Shown here piece by piece: positions 1 through 10,266 of a stretch of 64,000 bases of DNA. Source of the stretch: Paenalcaligenes hominis (GTDB taxonomy: Bacteria; Pseudomonadota; Gammaproteobacteria; Burkholderiales; Burkholderiaceae_B); NCBI RefSeq assembly GCF_011927625.1, contig NZ_JAATIZ010000003.1:186001-250000 (forward strand), given 5' to 3'. Both the position numbers and the translations under genes were made by a program. The notes beneath the pieces are model-generated. The model did not search any database. It was given only the letters and a program-made list of their open reading frames with translations, and was not told the DNA's origin. The stretch's first letter is position 1; each line of letters opens with the position of its first letter.

Positions 1-2729
1 CGAACGGCGAGCCTTCTATTGTTCCTTCACAGGATATCGTTTTAGGTTTGTATTATGCTACTCGTGCTCGTGTAAACGGCAAGGGCGAGGGCATGTTCTT
101 TGCGGATGTCAGCGAAGTCCAACGTGCCTACGACAGTCACGAAGTGGAATTGCAAACACGCATTACGGTGCGTGTAGATGAATACCAAAAAAATGAACAG
201 GGCGAGTGGCAAGGCTCTAAAAAGCGTGTAGAGACCACAGTAGGTCGTGCATTGCTTTCCGAGATTCTGCCTCATGGTTTCCCGTTCGAGTTGTTAAACC
301 AAGCGCTGAAGAAAAAAGAAATTTCACGCTTAATTAACCACTCTTTCCGTCGTTGCGGTTTACGCGCTACGGTTATTTTTGCGGATAAGCTCATGCAGTC
401 CGGTTTCAGCCTGGCAACACGTGGCGGTATTTCGATTGGCATGAATGACATGCTAGTGCCAGCCGCTAAAGTTGAAATTCTCGACAAAGCCGCGCTTGAA
501 GTTAAAGAAATCGACAAGCAGTACTCCTCTGGTTTGGTTACGGCCCAAGAACGCTACAACAACGTGGTAGACATTTGGGGCAAGGCCAGTGACCAGGTAG
601 GTAAAGCCATGATGGAACAATTGGCAACCGAACCCGTCGTCGACCGTCACGGTAATGAAACACGCCAAGAGTCCTTTAACTCCATCTACATGATGGCAGA
701 TTCAGGTGCTCGAGGTTCTGCTGCGCAGATTCGTCAGTTGGCAGGTATGCGTGGTCTGATGGCTAAGCCAGATGGCTCCATTATTGAAACACCTATTACC
801 GCGAACTTCCGCGAAGGTCTAAACGTACTTCAGTACTTTATTTCCACTCACGGTGCCCGTAAAGGTCTAGCTGATACGGCGTTGAAGACAGCTAACTCCG
901 GTTACTTGACTCGTCGTCTGGTTGACGTAACACAAGACTTGGTGATTACGGAAAACGATTGTGGTACGACCAGTGGTTACACCATGAAAGCAGTGCTTGA
1001 TGGTGGTGAGGTGATTGAGCCATTGCGTGACCGTATTCTAGGTCGTGTAGCTGCCATTGATATCGTGAATCCTGACACCCAAGAAAGTGTTGTGGTTGCT
1101 GGCACATTGCTGGATGAAGATACCGTTGACTTAATTGATCAGCTAGGTATTGACGAGGTGAAAATCCGCACTCCATTGACATGTGAAACACGTCATGGTT
1201 TATGTGCACATTGTTATGGTCGCGATCTAGGTCGTGGTTCTTTAGTTAACCGAGGTGAAGCCGTTGGTGTGATTGCTGCGCAGTCCATCGGTGAGCCAGG
1301 TACTCAGTTAACGATGCGTACGTTCCACATTGGTGGTGCGGCATCTCGTGCTGCAACAACCAGTACGGTAGAGACCAAAACAGCGGGTCAAGTGGGCTTT
1401 GCGCTTGGTTTACGTTATGTGACCAACGCCAAAGGCGAGTGCATCGCCATTTCTCGTTCTGGCGAAATTATCATTTATGATGATAACCGCCGTGAACGTG
1501 AGCGCCACAAGATCCCATACGGTGCGACCATTGCTGTGAATGATGGCGAGTCCGTCAAAGCCGGTCAACGTGTGGCAAGTTGGGATCCATTAACTCGTCC
1601 AATCGTGTCTGAGTACACAGGTACCGTTCGCTTCGAAAACATCGAAGAGGGCGTCACCGTGGCCAGCCAAGTGGATGAGGTAACTGGGTTAACCACTTTG
1701 GTGGTGATCACTCCGAAGACACGTGGTGGTAAAACCGTAACCCGTCCTCAAATTAAACTCTTAAACGAGAAAGGCGAGGAAATCAAAATTGCGGGTACCG
1801 ACCATATGGTAAATATCTCGTTCCCAGTGGGTGCGTTGATTACCGTACGTGACGGTCAACAGGTATCGGTGGGTGAAATTCTGGCACGTATTCCTCAGGA
1901 ATCTCAGAAAACACGTGATATTACCGGGGGTCTACCACGCGTGGCAGAGCTCTTCGAAGCACGCTCACCTAAAGATGCAGGTTTGCTCGCTGAGGTTACT
2001 GGTACTGTTTCTTTCGGCAAGGACACCAAAGGTAAACAACGTCTGGTCATTACTGACTTTGATGGGGTAAGCCATGAGTTCCTCATTCCTAAAGAAAAAC
2101 AAGTTCTGGTGCATGACGGCCAAGTCGTGAATAAAGGCGAAACCATCGTTGATGGTCCACCCGATCCTCACGATATCTTACGTCTGAAAGGCATCGAGCA
2201 GTTAGCTAGCTATGTGGTTAACGAAGTTCAAGACGTTTACCGGCTCCAAGGTGTGAAGATTAACGATAAGCATATTGAAGTGATTGTGCGTCAGATGCTG
2301 CGTCGTGTGAATATCACCAATGCCGGTGATACCGACTTCATTACCGGCGAGCAGGTTGAGCGCTCCGAACTCTTAAATGAGAACGATCGCGTAGAAGGCC
2401 AGAAAGGGATTCCCGCCACATACGAAAACGTATTGTTGGGTATTACTAAAGCTTCTCTATCGACCGACTCCTTTATTTCGGCAGCTTCTTTCCAAGAAAC
2501 AACACGTGTTCTTACTGAAGCGGCGATTATGGGCAAACGAGATGAGTTACGTGGTCTGAAAGAAAACGTAATTGTGGGTCGCTTAATTCCTGCTGGTACA
2601 GGAATGGCTTACCACCAAGCTCGTCATGCTAAAGAAGAGTTTGAGATTGCAGAACGTCGTGCTGCACGTGAACAGGAAAACCCGTTCATGGAGACACCGT
2701 CCACAGAGGACAGTGATACAGCAGAATAA
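1..2729 (+). CDS. rpoC: RNA polymerase beta' subunit, C-terminal two thirds (5' end outside window)
   Basis: Catalytic-core subunit of DNA-dependent RNA polymerase. The frame is open from base 3, so the gene starts upstream; the first visible residues ([11 protein letters not shown]) lie just after the active-site NADFDGD motif of the family, which is outside the window. Visible parts include the second zinc site, with cysteines encoded at 960, 1182, 1203 and 1212 (spacing 74-7-3 residues, as in E. coli C814/C888/C895/C898), and the trigger-loop segment [19 protein letters not shown] at about 1285-1340. A long insertion in the trigger-loop region follows, as is usual in proteobacteria. The C-terminus ends in an acidic tail at a TAA. 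A strong terminator follows at 2744. The TTG at base 48 is an internal leucine codon, not the start. rpoC is normally followed by the str operon; here an inverted three-gene operon comes between. Confidence 0.97.
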   Translation, partial: NGEPSIVPSQDIVLGLYYATRARVNGKGEGMFFADVSEVQRAYDSHEVELQTRITVRVDEYQKNEQGEWQGSKKRVETTVGRALLSEILPHGFPFELLNQALKKKEISRLINHSFRRCGLRATVIFADKLMQSGFSLATRGGISIGMNDMLVPAAKVEILDKAALEVKEIDKQYSSGLVTAQERYNNVVDIWGKASDQVGKAMMEQLATEPVVDRHGNETRQESFNSIYMMADSGARGSAAQIRQLAGMRGLMAKPDGSIIETPITANFREGLNVLQYFISTHGARKGLADTALKTANSGYLTRRLVDVTQDLVITENDCGTTSGYTMKAVLDGGEVIEPLRDRILGRVAAIDIVNPDTQESVVVAGTLLDEDTVDLIDQLGIDEVKIRTPLTCETRHGLCAHCYGRDLGRGSLVNRGEAVGVIAAQSIGEPGTQLTMRTFHIGGAASRAATTSTVETKTAGQVGFALGLRYVTNAKGECIAISRSGEIIIYDDNRRERERHKIPYGATIAVNDGESVKAGQRVASWDPLTRPIVSEYTGTVRFENIEEGVTVASQVDEVTGLTTLVVITPKTRGGKTVTRPQIKLLNEKGEEIKIAGTDHMVNISFPVGALITVRDGQQVSVGEILARIPQESQKTRDITGGLPRVAELFEARSPKDAGLLAEVTGTVSFGKDTKGKQRLVITDFDGVSHEFLIPKEKQVLVHDGQVVNKGETIVDGPPDPHDILRLKGIEQLASYVVNEVQDVYRLQGVKINDKHIEVIVRQMLRRVNITNAGDTDFITGEQVERSELLNENDRVEGQKGIPATYENVLLGITKASLSTDSFISAASFQETTRVLTEAAIMGKRDELRGLKENVIVGRLIPAGTGMAYHQARHAKEEFEIAERRAAREQENPFMETPSTEDSDTAE

Positions 2730-2743
2730 GACTCATGTCTGCG

Positions 2744-2781
2744 AAAAAAGGGCCGCACCCATACGGGGCGGCCCTTTTTTT
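2744..2781 (+). terminator. Rho-independent terminator of rpoC
   Basis: An A run, then stem GGGCCGC (2750-2756) and GCGGCCC (2768-2774) around an 11-base loop, then a T run at 2775-2781. It starts 14 bases after the rpoC stop and closes the rpoBC transcript before the inverted sensory operon. Confidence 0.9.
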
Positions 2782-2887
2782 ACCCTTTTTGAGCGAAAAA
2801 AACCGCTGTTTAGGCGAGAGTAAAAGCGTGCACGGCAGAGCCGTCCTTTGTTTTAGCTCGAAGGTTCTATAACGGATCAGTCTGTGA

Positions 2888-4867
2888 TTAAAGCGGGGTC
2901 TCGGCAGGAATTTCTATCGTAAAAACGGTACCCATATCCTCTACGCTGGCCACAGTGATTTTTCCAAAATGTCGGGCAATAACAGTATGCACAAAAGCTA
3001 AGCCTAAACCGCTTCCAGCCGGGTCATCAGATCGATAAGAATGAGCGCGCTTAAATGCTTGGAAAATAGTGGGTAAGTCTTTAGCGGGAATTCCCCAGCC
3101 CTCGTCACTGACAGTAATAATAATGCTGTGCTCAACTTGAAAGAGGTCACAGCGCACAGTGGTATGGGTGGGGCTGTATTTAATTGCGTTATCGATCAAA
3201 TTGGCTAAGGCCCGTTTGAATAGTTTGGGAGCAATCGGCGCCCACAGTGTGTCTTCCGGCTCATCAAAGCGTACGGTAATGTGTTTTGTTTTGGCTCGGA
3301 TCCAAGCCTCGTCGCAGATCTCAGCAATGACATCGTTCAAGCAGGTGGTCTCATACGATAACTCCATGGCCTCAACACGAGCTAAGTCCATAAAATCATC
3401 CACCAAATCCAATGTGCTTTTGGAATAGGTTTCTACTTTGCTCAATAACGTGCCAACATCTAAGTCTAGCTCATTGGCGCGTTGCATTTTGATGAGAGAG
3501 AGAATGGAATTTTGAGGCGCACGCATATCATGAGAAATAAAGCGCAGCGTTTCTTCGCGGCGTTGTTGCGCCTCACGCAGTAATTCAATGGCTTTATGCA
3601 AATGCGCTAAACGTTCTGGCAGTGAGTTAGGCCCTGAGCTAGCTTGAATGGCTTGACTAAGCACAGGGTCTTGTTTGCGCATTTCATAGAGCTCTTTATT
3701 GACGTAACGAATGACGGTTTCTTGACTACGCCAATACCAGACCGGATACGCTAATAGGGTGCCAATAATGGCGGCTGAAGGTGCTACCCAGTAATTAAAG
3801 ATATTAAGTAACACCCAACTGCCGATGAAAATCCATAGTAAAACAATCACCGTACCAAAAATAGCACCGCGTGGAGGTAGGGAACGTAATACATAACAAA
3901 TAAATAAAACAGGTAACACACTTAATAGGGCACTTAGCAAAGCGCCTGGGGTCTGAACCCAATTATTGTTTAATGTGCTTTCAAGGATATTGGCAAGTAC
4001 TTCTACACCAGACATACTGGTATGACTGTGAGAAGACAATGGGGTGGGGTAATAGTCACCTAGCCCGCTGCTCCATGCCCCAACGATTACGTATTTGTCT
4101 TCAAACACCTGAGGCGCTATCTTGCCACTTAACACATCATAAAAAGAATACGTCTCAAAGGACCCCGCTGGTCCAATAAAAGGAATAAGGCGGTTAGAGC
4201 CAATAGGGTTGTTGACTACCCGTTTTAAGATAGCGGTTTCGTCTGCGGCCTCGAGTAGAGCCAAGGTGAAATGATACGGAGAAGACGGGAGTGTATCCTT
4301 GTATAAAAGTGCATTGCGCACCACCCCATCACGGCCTGGATAGATATTGATATAGCCAATCGCTGCTGCCGCCTCTGCCAACGACTCAATTGGCAGATAA
4401 ACGTGAGTTTGTGCGGTATTCACCGTGCTAGCTAAGGCCACCCGCCCATGCTGGGCAATGCTATAGCTTAAAAAAGCCTCATCCTCGGGGAACATCGGAT
4501 TATGATCTTGGAAGATAATATCCAAGCCCACCGCCTTGGCTAAGGACAAGTAATCCAACACTCGGGCGTATTCGCTACGACGCCATGGCCAATGGCCCAT
4601 TTTTTCTAGGCTGTAATCATCAATAATAATGAGCACAGTATGGGTGGTAGTGCGATCTGGAGCGACAGGGCTTTTAGCTACCGAGGACTGATAATCATAA
4701 AAAACTAAGTCAAGGCGTTGTAGAGCGGCCTCTGTTTTAAACAGCGATAGAATGATGGTGAAGATGACCAACAAAATAGTCGTCCACCACCAATCGCGTT
4801 TAATTTGCCCTGCCAACAGATAAGATCGTGCTCGATCCGCTTCAACGGCAGGAAAGCGCCTAAACAT
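2888..4867 (-). CDS. CHASE2-domain membrane sensor histidine kinase
   Basis: Inner-membrane sensor kinase of 659 residues. In order: an N-terminal membrane segment (about 26-43), a periplasmic CHASE2 domain (about 50-300), three closely spaced membrane segments (about 310-385), a short linker, a HisKA dimerisation domain with phospho-acceptor His446 in FISHDMRAP, and a HATPase_c domain with N-box (LIDNAIKYSP), G1 (DEGWGIP) and G2 (GSGLGLAFV) motifs. All catalytic motifs look intact. It is the last gene of an operon whose other members are a LysM-FecR protein (3-base gap) and an OmpR-type regulator, so it very likely phosphorylates that regulator. CHASE2 is a family-level call for a periplasmic input domain whose ligands are mostly unknown; nothing here identifies the signal. 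Confidence 0.9.
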   Translation of the reverse strand: MFRRFPAVEADRARSYLLAGQIKRDWWWTTILLVIFTIILSLFKTEAALQRLDLVFYDYQSSVAKSPVAPDRTTTHTVLIIIDDYSLEKMGHWPWRRSEYARVLDYLSLAKAVGLDIIFQDHNPMFPEDEAFLSYSIAQHGRVALASTVNTAQTHVYLPIESLAEAAAAIGYINIYPGRDGVVRNALLYKDTLPSSPYHFTLALLEAADETAILKRVVNNPIGSNRLIPFIGPAGSFETYSFYDVLSGKIAPQVFEDKYVIVGAWSSGLGDYYPTPLSSHSHTSMSGVEVLANILESTLNNNWVQTPGALLSALLSVLPVLFICYVLRSLPPRGAIFGTVIVLLWIFIGSWVLLNIFNYWVAPSAAIIGTLLAYPVWYWRSQETVIRYVNKELYEMRKQDPVLSQAIQASSGPNSLPERLAHLHKAIELLREAQQRREETLRFISHDMRAPQNSILSLIKMQRANELDLDVGTLLSKVETYSKSTLDLVDDFMDLARVEAMELSYETTCLNDVIAEICDEAWIRAKTKHITVRFDEPEDTLWAPIAPKLFKRALANLIDNAIKYSPTHTTVRCDLFQVEHSIIITVSDEGWGIPAKDLPTIFQAFKRAHSYRSDDPAGSGLGLAFVHTVIARHFGKITVASVEDMGTVFTIEIPAETPL

Positions 4868-4870
4868 AGG

Positions 4871-5962
4871 TTAATAAGTATTCAACAGAATAGGACTACC
4901 AAAACCACTGGTTACACTTGACCCGTCCGAGCTCACTAAAGTCAGTTGCCCTGGAAAAGTGGTAGTAGCGTCAAGCCCCATTAAGCCGTCTTTATCCACA
5001 GCGCGGATAAACGCATAGTGGTCTCCGGCACCAGAAGAGAGCAGAGGGATAAACGTTTGCGTGGCCGGTACCTCGTAATGCTTGACTAGCTGTGAACCTT
5101 CGGGGTCCAAACTGATTTGGACCACATAGTATTGAGCGCCCACGATAGGATCAAGAGAAACTTGCCAACCTTGGCGTCCCTGTTCCGGTGCGGTAATAGA
5201 CGGAGCTGTCAGCAAAGGAACGATTTGACTTGTACCATCGGCCTGAATGCTGACACCTTGAGTTGCTTTTAAGTTTAGGTGTTGCTGTGTACTGGTGTCG
5301 TAGTGGGCTTTGCCACTAAGTAATTCCGTCATCGCAATGCCATGCGCGGTGTGAATACGTAGATCAGTACCACGCACCCCTGTTACGCTTAATGGGGTAT
5401 GAATTTCAAAGCGGCCCACACCGGTGTGTTCGGGGGCCACACGGCTTTCTACCGTGCCAGCTTGTAGTTCCAAAATGGCATCAGTTAAACGCGCACGTTC
5501 AAACGCATTAAGCTGACGGATATGCAGTTGGCTATTGTTAGGTAATGAAAGCGTGCTTTGGTCTTCGAGTTTAAGAGTGGCAAACCCATTGGCACCAGTA
5601 CGAATACTATCGCCTGCTTTTAATAACTGGGCCCTAGATGTAGGGCGTTCATTTACCCAGACACTGCCTTGCGTATGAGTAAGCTCTGCACCGGTTGCCA
5701 CCACAGGGATCAACGGAAAAGGTATCTGAAGTTGCTTTCCAATGGGCAGCGCTAACTCATCGTGAACATTATTAATCTTTTGTAACTGACGCCATACTTC
5801 TGAGCGCGTAGTATAACGTGTAGCGAGTTCAGAAAGCGTGTCGCCAGGTTCAACAATATAGATAAAATTGTTGCCTATGGCACCGGCTGGTTCGGCATGT
5901 GAGTAGTTTGCACCAAGCAAGCCTAGGCTAATCAGCAGAGCAAAAAAAATGCGCTTGATCAT
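4871..5962 (-). CDS. Exported LysM and FecR domain protein
   Basis: Periplasmic protein of 363 residues with a signal peptide (about 1-23, cleavage likely after SHA). A LysM domain (about 34-80, YIVEPGDTLSELA) is of the peptidoglycan-binding type. A FecR-like domain (about 100-215) includes GDSIRTGANGFATLKLEDQS and TPLSVTGVRGTDLRI. A C-terminal beta-rich, fibronectin-like region (about 240-345) follows. No membrane anchor is seen after the signal. It lies 2 bases downstream of the response-regulator gene and 3 bases upstream of the kinase gene, so the three should be co-translated. Its position suggests it is an accessory sensor presenting a cell-wall or envelope signal to the CHASE2 kinase; that role is inference. 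FecR domains otherwise act in sigma/anti-sigma signalling, but no sigma factor gene is near. Confidence 0.85.
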   Translation of the reverse strand: MIKRIFFALLISLGLLGANYSHAEPAGAIGNNFIYIVEPGDTLSELATRYTTRSEVWRQLQKINNVHDELALPIGKQLQIPFPLIPVVATGAELTHTQGSVWVNERPTSRAQLLKAGDSIRTGANGFATLKLEDQSTLSLPNNSQLHIRQLNAFERARLTDAILELQAGTVESRVAPEHTGVGRFEIHTPLSVTGVRGTDLRIHTAHGIAMTELLSGKAHYDTSTQQHLNLKATQGVSIQADGTSQIVPLLTAPSITAPEQGRQGWQVSLDPIVGAQYYVVQISLDPEGSQLVKHYEVPATQTFIPLLSSGAGDHYAFIRAVDKDGLMGLDATTTFPGQLTLVSSDGSSVTSGFGSPILLNTY

Positions 5963-5964
5963 AG

Positions 5965-6669
5965 TTAAGATGTGACGTCGTCAAGTAAAGACTCTAAACG
6001 ATAGCCCAGAGCATACGAAGCATTGAGTTTGACGCCATTTTCTGGACGTAACGCTAGCTTGCGGCGAATGTTAGAAAGATGAGTATCTAAGGTACGTGAA
6101 GTCGCTGGAATTTCTCGATTCCATACCGCTGTACTTAATACATCTCGTGAAAAAAGCCGACCTGGGTTCCTAAATAATAAGAGGGCGAGCTCGTATTCTT
6201 TAGGGGCAAGAATAACCTCTTGACCGCGTAATAGAATCTTATTGTTAAAAGGGTCTATATGATAGACGCCAAAGTCAAAAGGGGCATTGCTTTGAGTAAT
6301 AGGATTGACGCGCCGTAACAGAGCTTGGACACGGGCAACTAGTTCGCCTTCGCGGATAGGTTTATTCATGTAATCGTCTGCGCCGGCTTGTAAACCTTGG
6401 ACTAAGTCCACTTCGTCCGAACGATTAGTTAAGAATAAAACGGGTAAAGCATAGCCTAAGTTATCACGTACCCAATGCAATACATCTAACCCACTCACAT
6501 CGGGGACTTCCCAGTCCAACAGAAGCATGTCGAACTGATGTGGTTTGGTTAAGGCGGATAGCAATGACTTTCCGCTTGAAAACACAGTGCAGCTATAACC
6601 CGCTTTCGTTAAACTTTTTTGAATGACTTCAGCTTGAACGGGATCATCTTCTAGAGAGGCTATATTCAT
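5965..6669 (-). CDS. OmpR/PhoB-family response regulator
   Basis: Cytoplasmic DNA-binding regulator of 234 residues. The receiver domain (about 1-118) has the acidic pair D8-D9, phospho-acceptor Asp52 in LLLDWEVPD and the conserved lysine in NKPI near 104. The C-terminal winged helix (about 130-228) is of Trans_reg_C type (APKEYELALLLFRNPGRLFSRDVL, TLDTHLSNIRRKL). It is first in the operon with the LysM-FecR protein and the CHASE2 kinase, its likely partners. The operon promoter should lie in the 400-base region shared with the divergent str operon, so the regulator could act there; no site was identified. Confidence 0.92.
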   Translation of the reverse strand: MNIASLEDDPVQAEVIQKSLTKAGYSCTVFSSGKSLLSALTKPHQFDMLLLDWEVPDVSGLDVLHWVRDNLGYALPVLFLTNRSDEVDLVQGLQAGADDYMNKPIREGELVARVQALLRRVNPITQSNAPFDFGVYHIDPFNNKILLRGQEVILAPKEYELALLLFRNPGRLFSRDVLSTAVWNREIPATSRTLDTHLSNIRRKLALRPENGVKLNASYALGYRLESLLDDVTS

Positions 6670-6814
6670 GGCAACCTTTAAATGCTCTAAATAGAGCTGG
6701 CTATAAAAGTAAATATATAAAGGGAATGCGCATAGATTACACTTGTTGCGCCATTAGCACCTAACAGAACCGTTTTTGAACAAAGTAAAAACGTGGCTTA
6801 AACCCTGCAAAACC

Positions 6815-6856
6815 TTGACTAGCTTGATTATTTGCGGTAAATTAAATGGCTTACTT
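6815..6856 (+). promoter_or_regulatory. sigma70-type promoter of the str operon with conserved initial element
   Basis: The -35 box TTGACT (6815-6820), a 17-base spacer and -10 box TAAATT (6838-6843) are near consensus. Two bases later comes ATGGCTTACTT (6846-6856), which recurs at exactly the same offset in the rplN promoter. Transcription would start at about 6850. Confidence 0.8.
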
Positions 6857-6888
6857 TCAAGGATACTTTGCTGGTTACCTGATAAGTA

Positions 6889-6938
6889 AATAACTCTTTT
6901 ACATGCAGAGCTCTAGTATCTCATAATTAAGAGTTATT
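6889..6938 (+). promoter_or_regulatory. rpsL leader: Stem-loop in the str leader
   Basis: AATAACTCTT (6889-6898) is the exact complement of AAGAGTTATT (6929-6938), giving a 10-bp stem with a 30-base loop that could itself fold around GAGCTC. It begins about 40 bases after the predicted transcript start. A regulatory role is inference. Confidence 0.4.
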
Positions 6939-7013
6939 CTTTAATGCTCGAATCCGCTCTTTTACGTTTACAGACTTCGTGTGGGCGGATATCGTGTATT
7001 TATTCCTCCCCAA

Positions 7014-7037
7014 CACAATATGTACACACATGTTGTG
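7014..7037 (+). promoter_or_regulatory. rpsL leader: Stem-loop upstream of the rpsL ribosome-binding site
   Basis: CACAATATG (7014-7022) pairs with CATGTTGTG (7029-7037) through nine pairs including one G-U, with a 6-base loop. It ends 38 bases before the rpsL start, so it could influence ribosome loading. Confidence 0.35.
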
Positions 7038-7075
7038 CGGATGTTTATATTGTACGTAAAGGATACGTCGAGGTT

Positions 7076-7447
7076 ATGCCAACTATTAGTCAACTCGTGC
7101 GCAAGCCACGTGGTCTAGCTCGTCCGGGTAGCAAAAGCCCCGCGCTAGAAAACTGCCCTCAGCGCCGTGGTGTATGTACTCGTGTTTACACCACCACTCC
7201 TAAAAAACCAAACTCTGCGCTACGTAAAGTAGCTAAAGTGCGTCTAACTAACGGTTACGAAGTTATTTCGTACATCGGTGGTGAAGGTCACAACTTGCAA
7301 GAGCACTCTGTAGTCCTAATCCGTGGCGGTCGTGTAAAAGACTTGCCTGGTGTGCGCTACCACATCGTTCGCGGTGCCCTTGACTTACAAGGTGTTAAAG
7401 ACCGTAAACAAGCCCGTTCTAAATACGGTGCAAAACGCCCTAAATAA
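7076..7447 (+). CDS. rpsL: 30S ribosomal protein S12
   Basis: Decoding-centre protein of the small subunit, 123 residues, essentially colinear with the family from [12 protein letters not shown] to YGAKRPK. The start at 7076 is set by this conserved N-terminus; AAGGA at 7058-7062 is a distant ribosome-binding site, with GAGG closer. Lys43 ([11 protein letters not shown]) and Lys88 ([10 protein letters not shown]), the positions at which streptomycin-resistance changes are known, are both the susceptible-type lysine. First gene of the str operon, with a promoter at 6815-6843. Confidence 0.97.
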   Translation: MPTISQLVRKPRGLARPGSKSPALENCPQRRGVCTRVYTTTPKKPNSALRKVAKVRLTNGYEVISYIGGEGHNLQEHSVVLIRGGRVKDLPGVRYHIVRGALDLQGVKDRKQARSKYGAKRPK

Positions 7448-7600
7448 TCATTTTTTAGTTTCCGCTGATCAATACGTGTATTGGTCACAGTCTGTGCAAC
7501 CTGTGCACCATTAAAAGCCCAGGTATGTAAGCGATCACTTCTATACATAAGTGGTCAAGACCGTGAAACGGTTCAACTGAATAGTCACAAGGAAAATACA

Positions 7601-8071
7601 ATGCCTCGCCGTCGCGAAGTACCCAAAAGAGAAATTCTACCTGACCCGAAATTTGGTAGCGTAGAGCTAGCTAAATTCATGAACGTGGTCATGTTATCCG
7701 GCAAAAAAGCTGTAGCCGAACGTATTGTTTACGGTGCATTCGATCATATCCAGGAAAAAACCGGCAAAGATCCGATCGAAGTATTTAATACAGCAATCAA
7801 CAACATCAAGCCTGTCGTCGAAGTGAAAGGCCGCCGTGTTGGTGGTGCAAACTACCAGGTGCCTGTAGAAGTCCGCCCAGTACGTCGTTTGGCGTTAGCT
7901 ATGCGCTGGTTGCGCGAAGCCGCTAAAAAGCGTAGCGAAAAATCCATGGATTTACGCTTAGCTGGCGAACTACTCGATGCTTTAGAAGGTCGTGGTGGTG
8001 CAATGAGAAAGCGTGAAGACACGCATCGAATGGCCGAAGCGAACAAAGCGTTTAGCCATTTCCGTTGGTAA
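7601..8071 (+). CDS. rpsG: 30S ribosomal protein S7
   Basis: Primary 16S rRNA-binding protein that nucleates the 30S head; 156 residues, the usual length. The start at 7601 matches the family N-terminus [20 protein letters not shown] and has an AAGGA site at 7589-7593. The C-terminal segment [21 protein letters not shown] is typical. It lies 153 bases after rpsL and 16 bases before fusA. S7 is the known translational repressor of the str operon in E. coli, acting at the rpsL-rpsG gap. The comparable gap here is unusually roomy, but I found no clear copy of that structure. Confidence 0.97.
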   Translation: MPRRREVPKREILPDPKFGSVELAKFMNVVMLSGKKAVAERIVYGAFDHIQEKTGKDPIEVFNTAINNIKPVVEVKGRRVGGANYQVPVEVRPVRRLALAMRWLREAAKKRSEKSMDLRLAGELLDALEGRGGAMRKREDTHRMAEANKAFSHFRW

Positions 8072-8087
8072 TCTAAGGACATAGATC

Positions 8088-10190
8088 ATGGCCCGCAAAA
8101 CCCCTATCGAGCGCTATCGTAATATTGGTATTTCAGCTCACATTGATGCTGGTAAAACCACTACGACTGAACGCATTTTGTTCTACACCGGTGTAAGCCA
8201 TAAGCTAGGTGAAACCCACGAGGGTTCCGCCACTATGGACTGGATGGAACAAGAGCAAGAGCGCGGTATTACAATTACTTCGGCCGCTACTACTGCTTTC
8301 TGGAGCGGTATGGCTGGCAACTACCCAGAACACCGCGTCAATATTATTGACACTCCCGGGCACGTTGACTTTACCATCGAGGTAGAGCGCTCTATGCGTG
8401 TTCTCGACGGCGCGGTCATGGTGTACTGTTCTGTAGGTGGTGTTCAGCCTCAGTCTGAAACCGTATGGCGTCAAGCTAACAAATACAACGTACCCCGTTT
8501 GTTGTTCATCAACAAAATGGACCGTACGGGCGCTAACTTCTACAAAGTCGTAGAACAAGCCAAACTCCGCCTAAAAGCAAATCCTGTACCTGTAGTTCTA
8601 CCTATCGGTGCCGAGGACCAGTTTAAAGGCGTGGTCGACTTGATCAAAATGAAAGCCATCATCTGGGAAGATGAAAACTATGGTATTAAATTTGAATACC
8701 AAGACATCCCAGCTGAGCTACAAGATGAAGCCGAAGAGTGGCGTGAAAAGCTAGTAGAAGCCGCAGCTGAAGCTAACGAAGAGCTCATGAACAAATACCT
8801 AGAGGAAGGCGAACTAACCGAAGCCGAAATCAACCAAGGTATTCGTTTACGTACCCTAGCTGGTGAAATTCAGCCAGTATTGTGTGGTACAGCCTTCAAA
8901 AACAAAGGTGTTCAGCGTATGCTTGACGCCGTTATCGACTACATGCCTTCTCCTGTAGATATTCCTGCAGTTCAAGGTCAAGACGACGACGGTAATGACA
9001 TCTCACGCGAAGCCAGTGATGGTGCCCCAATGTCCGCATTAGCTTTCAAGCTAATGACTGACAACTTCGTGGGTCAGCTTACTTTCGTACGCGTGTACTC
9101 AGGCGTATTACGCTCTGGTGATACTGTTTATAACCCCATCAAAGGCAAACGCGAGCGTATTGGCCGTATTTTGCAGATGCACGCTAATAACCGCGCCGAG
9201 CTCAAAGAGCTAGTTGCAGGGGATATTGCTGCGGTAGTGGGTCTAAAAGACGTCACCACAGGTGAAACCCTATGTGATATGAGCAACCACATTGTTCTAG
9301 AGCGCATGGAGTTCCCAGAGCCTGTTATTTCTCAGGCTGTAGAACCAAAAACAAAATCCGACCAAGAAAAAATGGGTGTGGCCCTATCCCGTTTGGCACA
9401 AGAAGATCCGTCTTTCCGTGTGTCATCCGACGAAGAGTCTGGTCAAACCATTATTTCCGGTATGGGTGAGCTTCACCTCGAGGTTCTTGTTGACCGTATG
9501 CGTCGTGAGTTTGGTGTAGAAGCCAACATTGGTCAGCCACAAGTGGCTTACCGCGAGACCATTCGTTCTACATGTAACGAGGTTGAGGGTAAATTTGTAC
9601 GTCAATCCGGTGGTCGCGGTCAGTACGGTCACGTTGTGCTCAAACTCGAGCCAATGGAACCCGGCAGTGGTTACCAGTTCGTTGATGAAATTAAAGGTGG
9701 TGTGGTTCCTCGTGAATACATCCCCGCCGTCGACAAAGGGATCCAAGAAACACTACACGCTGGTGTTTTAGCAGGTTACCCAGTTGTAGACGTTAAGGTT
9801 ACGTTGTTCTTCGGTTCTTACCACGATGTGGACTCGAACGAGAACGCGTTCCGCATGGCTGCCTCAATGGGTTTCAAAGAGGGTATGCGTCGTGCAAACC
9901 CTGTCCTACTTGAGCCAACCATGGCCGTGGAAGTCGAAACACCTGAAGAATACGCCGGTACAGTGATGGGTGACCTATCATCTCGCCGTGGTATGGTTCA
10001 AGGTATGGAAGACATTCCAGGTGGTGGAAAAGTCATTAAAGCCGAGGTACCTTTGGCTGAGATGTTCGGTTACTCCACAAGCCTACGTTCACAAACACAA
10101 GGTCGCGCTACTTACAGCATGGAGTTCAAGCAATACGCTGAGACACCTAAGCACGTAGCAGACGAAGTCATTAGTGCTCGTAGCAAGTAA
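8088..10190 (+). CDS. fusA: Elongation factor G
   Basis: Translocation GTPase of 700 residues. GTPase motifs are intact: G1 [12 protein letters not shown] (about 17-28), switch [10 protein letters not shown], and NKMD (about 142-145). Domains II to V follow, with conserved segments GMGELHLEV and [10 protein letters not shown]. The C-terminus has the RGMVQGMED and [16 protein letters not shown] segments. It lies third in the str operon with only 16 bases after rpsG. Only one fusA is seen in this window. Confidence 0.97.
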   Translation: MARKTPIERYRNIGISAHIDAGKTTTTERILFYTGVSHKLGETHEGSATMDWMEQEQERGITITSAATTAFWSGMAGNYPEHRVNIIDTPGHVDFTIEVERSMRVLDGAVMVYCSVGGVQPQSETVWRQANKYNVPRLLFINKMDRTGANFYKVVEQAKLRLKANPVPVVLPIGAEDQFKGVVDLIKMKAIIWEDENYGIKFEYQDIPAELQDEAEEWREKLVEAAAEANEELMNKYLEEGELTEAEINQGIRLRTLAGEIQPVLCGTAFKNKGVQRMLDAVIDYMPSPVDIPAVQGQDDDGNDISREASDGAPMSALAFKLMTDNFVGQLTFVRVYSGVLRSGDTVYNPIKGKRERIGRILQMHANNRAELKELVAGDIAAVVGLKDVTTGETLCDMSNHIVLERMEFPEPVISQAVEPKTKSDQEKMGVALSRLAQEDPSFRVSSDEESGQTIISGMGELHLEVLVDRMRREFGVEANIGQPQVAYRETIRSTCNEVEGKFVRQSGGRGQYGHVVLKLEPMEPGSGYQFVDEIKGGVVPREYIPAVDKGIQETLHAGVLAGYPVVDVKVTLFFGSYHDVDSNENAFRMAASMGFKEGMRRANPVLLEPTMAVEVETPEEYAGTVMGDLSSRRGMVQGMEDIPGGGKVIKAEVPLAEMFGYSTSLRSQTQGRATYSMEFKQYAETPKHVADEVISARSK

Positions 10191-10202
10191 ATCACAAACT
10201 AT

Positions 10203-10231
10203 CTGCCCGTCAGATGATGGGCAGCTTTAAA
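10203..10231 (+). promoter_or_regulatory. Stem-loop in the fusA-tuf gap
   Basis: CTGCCC (10203-10208) pairs with GGGCAG (10219-10224), followed by CTTTAAATTTTTT. The stem is short and the T run is offset, so it may be a partial terminator or a processing or pausing element that adjusts the fusA:tuf ratio. Confidence 0.4.
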
Positions 10232-10266
10232 TTTTTTGTTTTCTGAAAACATTGATGGGATAAATC

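Larger units (their letters stand above)
6670..7075. other. Divergent intergenic region: str promoter and long rpsL leader
   Basis: This 406-base gap separates the response regulator (minus) from rpsL (plus). It holds the strong rpsL promoter at 6815-6843, the shared initial element at 6846-6856 and two inverted repeats in the presumed 5' leader (6889-6938 and 7014-7037). The leader would be about 220 bases. The rpsL frame is open back to an ATG at 6944, but that stretch resembles no S12 sequence and is treated as untranslated. Confidence 0.7.

Noticed and set aside
48-50. Apparent start codon of rpoC at base 48
   Set aside because: The codon is TTG encoding the conserved Leu in VLGLYY; the frame is open to the window edge and matches RpoC from the first bases.
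6944-7075. In-frame N-terminal extension of rpsL by 44 codons
   Set aside because: It resembles no S12 sequence, contains a stable hairpin and would make an abnormally long S12; the conserved start [11 protein letters not shown] lies at 7076.
8205-8558. Long open frame opposite fusA, and similar ones opposite tuf, rplB and rpsC
   Set aside because: These antisense frames arise from the codon bias of highly expressed genes; none has a recognisable domain or initiation site.
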